Origin: Cornus controversa
Taxonomy: Eukaryota; Streptophyta; Magnoliopsida; Cornales; Cornaceae
Reading direction: 5' to 3'
NCBI GenBank assembly: GCA_026545225.1
Contig: CM048849.1
Span: 44,726,336-44,790,335, forward strand
Length of the DNA: 64,000 nucleotides
The notes under the pieces were generated by a model. It saw only the letters and a list, made by a program, of their open reading frames with translations, did no database searches and had not been told where the DNA came from. Each line of letters opens with the position of its first letter. Positions within the stretch are counted from its first letter, which is position 1. Shown here in pieces: positions 36,501 through 46,429 of this stretch. The translations under genes and the position numbers were made by a program.

Positions 36501-39500
36501 GCATTTATAGAAAAATTAATACCATAAAAGTAAGTCAAGACCGTTACCCACCATTCTTAACCGAAAAATAAGATCATTAACCACAGCAAAAAAATTGAAA
36601 AGTTCTATTGATAGTAAACCACATAAGAACAGGATCAAAAAGTCAACACTGAAAATATGTGAACAAAGTTCATAAAATTTATCCACAATTATATTTTGAA
36701 CATATCCATAATTAAAAAAGGAATCTAAAAGGTGACACGACAAATTGGATGTTATTCAGATTGACAACTTGGGGGCAAATGGATGCCCCAATGAAAGTAG
36801 AATCTATTCACCATGAATACACAGCTTTTGAACGCACAAGTTAACGGTGCAATCTGAAGTGGTGGAGATACCACCATATAAAATACAAATTTTAGGAAAA
36901 CAAGAGAAACAATATGCTATTAAAACACAGATGACTCATTCTTAAATCCTGTGTTAAACAATTTCAACAGGACATTTATTTCTGATACAGTCACATCAAG
37001 TGCCACTCATGGTTTTTAAACAATACCATTGAATGCCCAATCAAACCGATCCATCAACAAGATGTAGCAGAAGGGTAATCAAGTGTGTCCCCAATAACTC
37101 AGCTTGGAAAAAGGAGTTCGTAGCAGCTTCTATTTGAGAAAGAAGGGGACAGACAAGGAGGTCAAAAATTAGGTGCGCCACAATGCTCTAACATTCTTAC
37201 ATATGCCAGAAAGGGGTGACCCAAATTATCAAATACCCAGTTCTAAAATCATTGAGCTTCTCCATGACATGTATCAATGCCTTTTATCACATGACACCAT
37301 GATACAAGCTTGTAGCCACTTTTCTAGTTATTCAGATTGAATTATCCTTGCATCAAGTCTAAGCTTGCTGCTACACCATATGAAAAATCACCAAAAACTA
37401 TCACACCAACGTCCATATCCACTACCCTTTTCAATAGACATTTACATCCTTGGGACCTTGATACCCACAAATATGCAAAATTATATTGCTAGTCTTGCTT
37501 ATATACCAACAAAACCAATTTTCATATCCAACTTGTACACTGAATTATTTATTGTTCAATCAGTAATAAATCAGTTACAGGCTTGCAGCATATATGTAAG
37601 TATAGTTTGAGCAAATAATCAGGAAAAGTATGCATGAAATTATAAGAGCACATCAAGATAGTGCACATAATAATACCATACACGACTTGTAGTCAATCAT
37701 GAGCATTAATATATGCAATAATCTAACGTCTATTATAATTTTGCTGATATACCCAGTCCAACGAAAATCATTAAATAGTTTCCAAAAAGGAGGAAAGACT
37801 GAAACCTTTTGTTATTGTTCACTTTCTAATATTCATTGTAAGCATAATGTTCAGATTTATATTGTTTGTTTATTAGTTACTTCTAGACCCCTAGCAGCTA
37901 GGATTAAGGCCTGCCTAGTTCGTTTGAGTTAAAAATCAATTATCGAATGCTAGAATCAGATTAAGCATACTTGTCATACACTATGTATTGATTCCTGCTC
38001 AATGCATACATACAATTAGAGAAAAGGAATTGAACATGTAACTGCAGTCCCAGGCTTGTTTGGATCACCATCCATTAAATGGCATTCGTTGACTAAAAAA
38101 ATATTTCCTTATTTAGAATGCCAAAAGCCACAGAAATCATTAAGTGACGAACTTTAAAAAGACCTGCTCATATGAACATGACATTGATTATAAAAAAAAT
38201 TCACATGCAAATATTGTTAAAAAAAAATTGGGCCATCGTGTATATAGAAGTCATTGATTCATTGGTAGTAATATATTCTTGCATCAACCCCAGAACTTGG
38301 AACAGCAAACATTCAACTCATTTGAAATCTTGTAGGAACCTTTTTTGTTGTTGTTATTATGATTATTATCATTATCATTATTATATATCTTCTTTTTTTT
38401 CTTTTTTTTTTTTTGCAGGCAAAATCAAGCCTAACACCTAGGGGTGCAACTCGAGCAGGTTGGGGGTCAACTCGGGTTGAACCTGACATATGAAATGTTC
38501 AACCCTAACCCGGCCTTCAACCCAAGCTAACCAACCCTAGCCCAATCCATTCTTAATTTTTTTAGTTCGGCTTGAATTTGGCCCTGCAACTTAGGCTGAG
38601 ATTTTGGGTTAGAATTTGGGATACCACTTTGATTTTATCATATAACCATCTTGTCTGACATTGACTTTATGAAACTTAAAAATTTCTTTTTCATTCTTTT
38701 ATGTGTTTGGAATGCACATCATCTACCACTAGACATAATTATTGTAAAGGCTAAAAGGAACAACCATAACTAATTCACAATTGAAAAAATTAAAGATATT
38801 GGCCGGTAAATCCTATAACAAAATAACTAATGGACCACTGACTAGATCAACTTAAACCATAATTTGAAATAATTAGGTTATATTTAAAATAAAAATATAT
38901 AAAAAATAAAATTAGAATTCGGGTTGATGGGACTTCAACTCAAGTTCAACCCAAATTGAATTCGGGTTAAGATTTTTCAAACCAGGCCCAACCCTAATTG
39001 TAAAAACAGTTGCCTGAGCCCCGGGCTGCGCTCGGGTTGGGTTTGGGTTAACCGACCCAAGTTGCACCCCTACCAACACCACATAAAATCCTAAAAATTT
39101 CCTTTCAATTCCATCAAAGGCATTAACTATTAGCTTAAATACCACTCCCAACGAAGATCAGAGTCCAAACCACAAAACAATGAAGTACTCATAAACTCCT
39201 CCCAATGACGCTTTTGTTACTCCAAATTAGCAGTAAACGGTCAATGCTACAATAACTGGTCCCACAAACTTTTAAGCGTGCTATAAAACACAGACAGTGG
39301 TTGTTTGAACCGCTTAGTAATAAAAATCTTCTCATACAACTCATAAACCCGAGAAACGCTACTCTGCTGCAAAAATGACTCTGCAAGAAAATCCCAAATT
39401 TCTTAGAGGAATCACAAAATTCAACCGTAGAGGCAATATTGGGTTCCATACTATGCCACAACCATCCCATAATAATAGAATCCTCACACATCCAATCCTC

Positions 39501-42500
39501 ATGCTTCTTCATGTCATCAGGAGGATTTTAAGCTAAGAAGCCCGGACACAGACACGAGACACGAGTACGACACGACACGGACACACGACAAATTTCAAAA
39601 AAACAGGGCACGAACACGGCTAGAATACGGCTATGAAATAATAATATATTAATATATATTCAACAAGTCAACCAATATTCACAATACCATAAATTTAACA
39701 ATAAAAAAAAAATTACACAAATACTTGAATTTATTATCAAGCAATTAATGTATTTTCAAAATGAGTGTTTTCATTGTATTCAAACCTACTACTAGAACCT
39801 TACACGTTACTCATTTTTTTAATAACAAACAAATAAATTTAAATACAAAATACCAAACAAAATGACATGACTTAATGTTAAATAAAGTTCTATTGGCTTT
39901 TTTATTTTTTTGTTTCTAAATTTACTATTTAGAAATTTTATATAACTATTTTTTATTTTTAAAATTTTTTATTTTAGAAAACACTATATTTATAAAGAAA
40001 AGGGCATAATAGTCATATTAAATGGTATATATGTCATTATAGTTCTTCCAGGGGGTCAAGATGTCAGCTTTTAGAAGATGAGGGGCTGAAATGCTCAAAA
40101 AAATAGTTCAAAGGGGTCTTTTTGCAACTTTGGAAAAGTTCAAGGGGTTTTTTACACTTTTAAAAATTACAAAATGTACCCCGCCGTGTCCTATCCGTGT
40201 CCCTCGCGTGTTCTATCCGTGTCCTTGCCGTGTCCCCGCCGTGTCCCCCGCGTGTCTAAAAAAAAAAAAATCAGGACACTTCTAAGGAGTGTCCAATACG
40301 TGTCCGAGTGTCCAAGCGTCCGACACGGATACGGCACTCTTATATGAAATGTCCGTGCTTTCTAGATTTTAAGTTAAATATTTCAATTTCCTCTACCCAC
40401 ATATGAAAAATTGCACAGCATGGGTCCAAGCAAGGTAACTAACACCATTCAATTTTTTTGAGATAATCAACTTAGGCATATCATCATCCTTGACAAATAG
40501 TGACTTAGCATCAACCATGGGTAATATTTGAACAAAAGAGAACAAAAGTTGAACAAAATTATAGGTCCAAATGCAACCAAAAGCCAAAACAAAGCTCAGA
40601 GTAAAGCTCAATCTCAGATTCAATAGCAAAAATAACAACAATAGGTCTCAACAGCCCAAGAACCCAAACAAGTTTTAGAAGCAGATTTAATCCTAAACAC
40701 AACAAAAACAGTACCAACAGCCTGCCAAATACCTCAGCTGAATCCCTCTTTGGCCAAAAAAATCAATCCAAATGCTATGAGTCGACAAACAATCACCAAG
40801 CAATCTCCTTTAAGGTCTAGATGACACCCTTTAAGACAGATTTCAACAAAAAAAAAAACAACAAAAAAAAAGCTCCAAAATCCAGATAAAAAATCTTGGG
40901 CAGAAATTCAAAAAATGTTTCAAAAATTGAAAACGGCCCTCAAACGACTTCAAAATGCAAAACAAATACCACCATAATAACCAGAAAAATTTAGGAGAGA
41001 TAGTTGGCATGGTCCTCCACATGTAGGTTCTGATGTCAGTGTGCGGATGCTAATGTAAGCCTCTTCTGGTGTTTGGCAACTGAATGTGAATGAGTTCTAG
41101 GCTTGATTGGGCTCTAATATCAAGTTGATGATGGTGAGATTGTGTTTCTAGGGTTAGTGAGTGAAGAAGCAAAAGAAGAAGAAGAAGAAGAAGAAGAAGA
41201 GGAAGAAAATATAACCGTGGAAAATAGAAAACTGGTGTTTTCAAAAAAAATCTTGGCCAGAAATTAGTTTCAAAAATTAAAAACGGCCCTCAAATGACTT
41301 CAAAGTGCAAAACAAATACCACCATAATTACCAGAAAAATTTAGGAGAGATAGTTGGTATGGTCCTCAACCGGTAGGTTCTGATGTCAGCGTACAGATGC
41401 TAATGTAAGCCTCTTCTGGTGTTCAGCAACTGAATGTGAATGAGTTCTAGGCTTGATGGGGCTCTGATACCAAGTTGATGATGGTGAGATTGTGTTTCTA
41501 GGGTTAGTGAGTGACGAAGAAGAAAATATAACTGTGGAAAATAGAAAACTGAATTATGAGCTCCTACACCACCACTCCAATATATATAAATATATATTGG
41601 TTATAAAAATGAGGCCCAAACTTCAGAGTACAATGAGGCCCAAATTCTCTAACAATTCCAAATTTCATATTAGAGTCGTATAATATTTAATCGTCATCTA
41701 TAATATAGTCTTTAATTAAAGAGAAAAAGATGCATCCTCGCGATGTATGGGTCCTAATTTTTCCACATTTCTAGTGTCAATGTGTTTGTGTCATGCTATA
41801 TCCATGCTTCTTACTTTCTAGTATAAAAAATTTTACTATCATAGTTTACCCAATTCCTTAAATGAAGTAATTAAAAAAAGACTTGAGATATTAGATATAA
41901 TTAGATATATAATTGTAATAGATAAGAGTGAAACAAGAGAATTCATGTGGCAGATTCACTTGAGCGGGATCAAGACACAGATGATGATGAGAGTTTGCCC
42001 CAGTTCCACCCACATCATTGCATCATGATAAGCAATCTGAAGCAATTTTTTTTTTTTTAAATGTATGATTAACCATTGCATAAAGGATGTGTCAGAATAG
42101 AATAAAACATTTATTCATGCTTATCTTAATTATCAGCAACAAGATTTTAATATTTTATCAAGTCTCACAATATTCAACACACTTCGCAAAAAAAAGTCAG
42201 TCAAGAAACAAAATCAGGTATATAAAGTTATTTGTTATACCACAACAGGCTTGTCACTGGTTAATGCATGTTCCAATAGATTCTCGGCGCAGTTGGATAT
42301 ATTAATCGGAGCTTTCCCAAAAACAAATAATGCAGGAAGAGTCGATGTCCTGCAACACCACCCAAAAAAAAGGCATTTAATTAGGAAAAGTTAAAAAACT
42401 AAATCCAACCATCAGACCAACACTCAGAGAACCAAATTACTGAACCATATAATTGCAGAACATTTAATTGTAAAGAACAATCAAATGCAATAACAATATA

Positions 42501-43606
42501 CTCACGGGCTGAAACATGTGTGTCCGTAATGAATGACACAATCTGCATTAATGTGAGATGCTCCAACCTCATCTACACAACAACTGCCATAGGTGGTATC
42601 TGCCATTACATATAACCCTACATCCTTATCATTTTGGTTGCCTTCACATGGTTCATTCAGTGAACGAAGCTTATCACGTAGAGCACTTGCAACTCTTATT
42701 GAATGCTTCAATAGCTCATCGGGGAACTAACAATTCAAACCACAAGGACTTATATTCAGACTATCAAGCAATCACAATAAACCTGTACCTACAGTTTTTA
42801 GGTGCTGAAAAAATGCAGGAAATTAATTGGAAACAGAATTTGGCATCCTAGAATGTTGTTAGATAAAACTAGAAATTAATCACTGAAATTGTTAAGACTT
42901 CGATTTCAATTATTAAACTTCTAACTGTTAATTATAAATTGAGAACTTCTTCCATACTTGTCTGTATTTTAAGTGTTCAATCATAAGTGAAGTCTCCCTC
43001 AACAAAATTTCACTCCAACTTATTCTTTTAAGTGGTATCCAAACTGCATTATCAAATGCACTTATTTGAATGCTTGCTTAACCTATTCAAAATTAAGTAC
43101 TGACTTAAATTTTCAATTGTTTGAAGCTAAAGGAAATTGTGTCTGCTAAACTAATTCACTTGATCTAAGGTGATCAGTAATAAATAATAATATACTCGGA
43201 TTTCAATTTCTGTTCTGACAGGCTCTGTTTGGCTGTTAAGAAAATGTAGGAAATCGACTCAACTGAGAACTACCAAAGCTATTCAGTTCAGTTGAGCTTG
43301 AATTTTTCAATTTCGGTAACCAAAACAAGATCAAAAGTAAAAACATAACCATTAATTCCCTTTCCTTTCCTTTCCTTTCCTTTCCTTTCATTTCATCAGT
43401 TTTCTTGACAACCAAACGGAGATTTGAAAAAGATCAAAGAGGTTTTTGTAGGGTTTAACTATGCGAAAAAAAAACCATATAAACTGTTTGAATTGGAATA
43501 ATAGAGATGAGAACTTAGAGAGTACTTGCAAAGCGACTCTGGTGAAGTTCCTGCTTCGAATGAAATTGGCCGTGCGGTCAATTTCGTAGTCTGATTCCAA
43601 ATCCAT
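27569..43606 (-). CDS. DPH2: DPH2: diphthamide biosynthesis protein 2 (2-(3-amino-3-carboxypropyl)histidine synthase subunit 2)
   Basis: With DPH1, this protein transfers a 3-amino-3-carboxypropyl group from S-adenosylmethionine to a histidine of eEF2, the first step of diphthamide synthesis in the cytosol. Ten minus-strand exons: 43,526-43,606; 42,506-42,726; 42,241-42,349; 36,141-36,498; 35,197-35,266; 34,970-35,037; 33,978-34,093; 33,779-33,885; 31,837-31,976; 27,569-27,810. All introns are GT-AG and every junction keeps phase, giving 1,512 nt and 503 aa, about the length I recall for other plant DPH2 proteins. Recognisable segments: [16 protein letters not shown] (21-36), [16 protein letters not shown] (68-83), HYGHTC (93-98), [10 protein letters not shown] (138-147), LLFWIGCDN and [12 protein letters not shown] (exon 4), [19 protein letters not shown] (exon 6), [14 protein letters not shown] (exon 7), [16 protein letters not shown] (exon 8), [11 protein letters not shown] and [11 protein letters not shown] (exon 9), [14 protein letters not shown] (end). 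Cys76/77 and Cys350 are candidate Fe-S ligands. Introns 3 (5.7 kb) and 9 (4.0 kb) are packed with transposons. No coding damage was seen. Confidence 0.95.
28150..31650 (+). mobile_element. L1-type LINE remnant in DPH2 intron 9, split by a hAT element
   Basis: It lies antisense to DPH2. Frames encode [13 protein letters not shown] upstream sequence, [42 protein letters not shown] (28,397-28,795), a VDD-type catalytic box near 28,992, then [10 protein letters not shown]. After the hAT insertion at 29,712-31,115 the coding match resumes ([27 protein letters not shown]) to a zf-RVT-like CCMCKR...[12 protein letters not shown] near 31,525-31,610. Many frameshifts and stops are present. It corresponds to 5690-7335 in copy A, which lacks everything beyond about 29,520. 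Confidence 0.85.
29712..31115. mobile_element. Non-autonomous hAT element (1,404 bp) inserted in the LINE
   Basis: Inverted ends are TAAGGCTACACATGAACCG and, on the opposite strand, TAGGGCTGCAAATGAACCG. The 8-bp flanks are GTGGTGAT (29,704-29,711) and GTGCTGAT (31,116-31,123). The LINE reading resumes across the joint once the element is removed. Both subterminal regions are full of 'gctcggctcg/gagctcg' steps. Inside, a segment of about 120 bp is repeated (29,900-30,015 and 30,225-30,350). The frame at 30,334-30,813 has no recognisable domain. There is no transposase. Confidence 0.9.
38439..39072. mobile_element. Non-autonomous hAT element (copy B, 634 bp)
   Basis: It begins TAGGGGTGCAAC and ends GTTGCACCCCTA, with 8-bp flanks CTAACACC (38,431-38,438) and CCAACACC (39,073-39,080). 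It is the same insertion as 15,911-16,920, without the internal duplication and MITE found there. It lies in DPH2 intron 3. Confidence 0.88.
39081..41474 (-). mobile_element. Copia retrotransposon remnant in DPH2 intron 3 (gag, primer site), split by a MULE
   Basis: The minus strand carries a primer binding site TTGGTATCAGAGC at 41,461-41,473. It is followed leftward by a gag start ([19 protein letters not shown] at 40,393-40,460). Beyond the MULE insert at 39,533-40,364 come [20 protein letters not shown] and [15 protein letters not shown] with [16 protein letters not shown] (39,255-39,530), which fits a Copia gag (UBN2-type) domain. Stops and frameshifts are frequent and pol is absent. A 260-bp stretch including the leader and primer site is tandemly repeated (40,904-41,170 and 41,254-41,513). 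Confidence 0.75.
39533..40364. mobile_element. Non-autonomous Mutator-like element (832 bp) inserted in the Copia remnant
   Basis: The perfect 9-bp duplication GATTTTAAG is at 39,524-39,532 and 40,365-40,373. Ends are CTAAGAAGCCCGGACAC and, on the opposite strand, TAGAAAGCACGGACAT. Both subterminal regions consist of repeated 'gacacg/cgtgtcc' steps. The gag reading on either side belongs together. There is no coding region. Confidence 0.88.
40904..41513. repeat. Tandem duplication of Copia leader/LTR end, period about 350 bp
   Basis: The segment from 'cagaaatt' through 'ttctagggttagtgagtga' occurs at 40,904-41,170 and 41,254-41,513 with about 95% identity by eye. The first copy ends in a (GAA)n microsatellite at about 41,167-41,207. 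Confidence 0.8.
43360..43391. repeat. (TTTCC)n microsatellite in DPH2 intron 1
   Basis: Six or more pentamer repeats of tttcc, about 135 bp inside intron 1 from the exon 1 splice donor. Confidence 0.85.
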
Positions 43607-45424
43607 GACTGGTTACTCTCTCTCCTCTCTCTCTCGTCTTCAAACCAGTGTGTGTAAAAGCAATGTCTTTTGTAGGGTTGGGCAATTTGGCAAGCCGAAC
43701 CATTGATTCTGGGCTGGGCCTGATTAAATGCGCCTAGATATATTTTCTAAGGCCCAAAATCTTATTGGAGCATTTTTTATGAGTAAGGTCAACCCAAGGT
43801 ACAAAATCTCCAATTCAGCTCAAAATACTCTTATCTAAAACTTAAAGCTCTTTAATCGAAGTCCAAACCTGTGCTTAAATTTGTGAACATGGTAGGACTC
43901 AAGTTGAAAAAATTATAATGAAAATTTGCGTTTTGGGTTAGTCTTGATTGAGTTACTTACATAAAAAATTCTCAAAAATGAATATTAATATATAAAAATT
44001 ATACCAAACTCTTAAAAAATTAGATTTTCAATTGATTAATATGCAAAAAAAAAAAAAAGGATTTATATAAAAAGAAACTGAAAAAAATGTTTGACCATGA
44101 TTTTATATATATATATATATATATATAAAGTTGGGTTAGATTCCAAATTAAGTTTGAGTCGACAAATTCGGATTGAGTAAGTTACCGATCCTTAATCCAA
44201 GTTTAACCATGTTGAACTTTTTCAACCATGCTCACCCTAATTGTTAAAATTATTGTTAATGGCCTGAAAGAAGAAAACAGGTGTTCGCAAAATTCAAGTC
44301 GAGTTAAAAATTTTGAAATATTTTCTGACACCTTAATCCAAACCTAAACCTAACTTGAATATAAATTCGATTGAATTTTTCAACCCAAGCCATTATTTAA
44401 GATTGTGAAAAAGATAAAAAAATAAATAAATAAATAGATCGAGTTCAGGTTAACCTGCCCAAATTTGCACAAATCTCTTTTTGTATTTATACCTTCAAAT
44501 TTTTATGAATTATTGTGTCTATGGAATCAAATTTTGTTTTTCCCAAAATAGAGCCGATTGACTCAATATTTCCAAGCCTTAATTATATAGTTTCATAAAC
44601 AACATCAACAAAAAGAATATTTTGTATTGAAAATATGAATAAATGGACAAATATATCATAAGTACTGTCAATATCTTATTCCATGTTCAAGTCTCCATTC
44701 AATTCTCTGTCGAATTGGAAATCGATAGTGTCCAAAGTTAACATGATTATGGTGACATATATAGCATTCAAACTATAATTATTGGCCAGAAGTTCAAATC
44801 AATGGTGGTCTACAATTATGTTGTTCAAAATTGTTTTGAACGTGGTCAGATATTAGGGGTTTTCTATATTATTTGTATATTAGGGGTTTTCTATGTTATT
44901 TTTTGTTGCGGTCAAACAGTATAAAACAATCATTCAACTATAAATAAAAAAACAAAAACAAGATTTATTTGTTAATAATTAAACTGCAACCAACATTCAC
45001 CAAATAAAAATAAAAAATAATAATAAAAATCAACTTGCAACACATGAATAATATGAACCAAAGGGCCTCTAGATCAATGATATAACCGGGGAGGGGTTGT
45101 TTCAGGCGGACAAAAGTGTGTTAGTACTTGCACAGATAGGAAAAAAAAAACATGTATAGTATGAAAGGGGATTGGAAAAACACATCAAGATTTGAATCCT
45201 CAGGTTTATGATCAGAAATCATAAGTGGTCTATTCAAACCTTAAGCATGAAACAGTCCTCATCAATGCACCCAGGTCATCAACAGACAACAGCCTTCAAT
45301 ATTTATTTGCCCAGCCAAAAACATTTATGAGCAATCACAGCGCCTAGAGCAAAACACTCTTCCTCTCGCACAATATTTTGAAGAAAAAAAAAGGGCATAT
45401 CCAAACATCTAGGTGCCCTGCATA
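43607..45424. other. DPH2 upstream region and intergenic DNA
   Basis: The CT tract at 43,618-43,638 lies in the likely DPH2 5' UTR (GA-rich on the transcript). A stretch of about 800 bp (43,680-44,470) with 'gggttgggc..aaccc' steps resembles the hAT elements here, but I could not find matching target duplications. No clear TATA box was seen close to the DPH2 start. The remainder is AT-rich without recognised features. Confidence 0.4.
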
Positions 45425-45433
45425 AAGCCTAAA

Positions 45434-45738
45434 GGGGAATGCTATTTGGCGACTGCAGATCCACAGTCACCTATGTGTCAGCCCGCCATTGGAGGGCTAC
45501 TGACACAAAAAAGACCCTTCCATTTCCATGCTCTCTCTCTCTCCTCTCTCATCTCTTTCTTTTCTTTTTCTTTTTTCTCTCTACTCTAATCTCACGCCTG
45601 CTCTCTCTATAGTTTTTTTCTTCTCTCCAATCCCTCTCTGCAAGCGCACCAAGCCATGGCCACCCGAACCAAGCTCCACCACCATCTCCTCCAACAAACA
45701 CCGCCAACTGTCCATAGCTTCTCCATACTCCGGTCCAA

Positions 45739-45784
<46 letters not shown>

Positions 45785-45994
45785 GTATCTTCTGACAGAA
45801 GGGGAGAGAGATTAGAAAGAATGAAGGAAAAAAGTATATATAGACAGAGAATGCCTGAGATTAGAGAGAAAAAGGAAAAAGAAAAGACAGAGATGAGAGA
45901 TAGCATGGAAATCGAAGGCTCTTTTCTGTGTCAGCGCACACCGTAGGCGACTGTGGATATGAAGTCGCTTGCGCAACTGCAAATAGCATTCCCC
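45434..45994. mobile_element. Non-autonomous Mutator-like element (561 bp) with perfect target duplication
   Basis: The 9-bp duplication AAGCCTAAA is at 45,425-45,433 and 45,995-46,003. Inverted ends begin GGGGAATGCTATTTG on both strands and share a 'ccacagtc' block. The interior has a CT tract (about 45,530-45,605), a GC-richer patch at 45,650-45,740 with an open frame starting MATRTKLHHHLLQQTPP, and a (TA)n run at 45,743-45,778. There is no transposase. The GC-rich patch may be captured sequence, source unknown. Confidence 0.88.
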
Positions 45995-46429
45995 AAGCCT
46001 AAATAGCATAGTGTATATATAGATATATGGAGAAGAGAATGTGTCCTGCAAAAAGGTTGTTGCACACTTGCACTAATAACATTCTCGTAAAGGAACAAAC
46101 TGATTTTATATTCGCATATGATACAATTTTAAGGGATAAATGAACTCAATCTACTCTACTATGCCACATGCTAGAAAAACAAATACATGCACATTCTTTT
46201 GTGTAAATTTTAACTGGATATTCATGCATTTCATCATCAAATATGGCTCATATTTGTAAACAAACATGCATATCTCTTCGATCCTTGTAACTCTTGAATG
46301 AAGTTCAAAAAAAATTTATGATTGAAAATTCCAAAAATAAGATTTTGGAAGACAGAAATGAAAACTTCAAGGACCCTATCAAACAAGAAAAACAAAATAT
46401 AGACAAACCAAACAGATCCACTTTAAAGT

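Larger units (their letters stand above)
23520..39318. repeat. Segmental duplication, copy B (contains most of DPH2)
   Basis: Partner of 3997-17,175, in the same orientation. It runs from downstream of the DPH2 stop codon to the middle of DPH2 intron 3. Additions found only here include an A/T-rich repeat at 23,860-24,130, the caulimovirid fragment and the hAT at 29,712-31,115. It retains all the DPH2 exons that copy A lost. Confidence 0.85.

Noticed and set aside
43680-44470. Possible third hAT element with 'gggttgggc' end
   Set aside because: No convincing inverted end and no 8-bp duplication could be matched.
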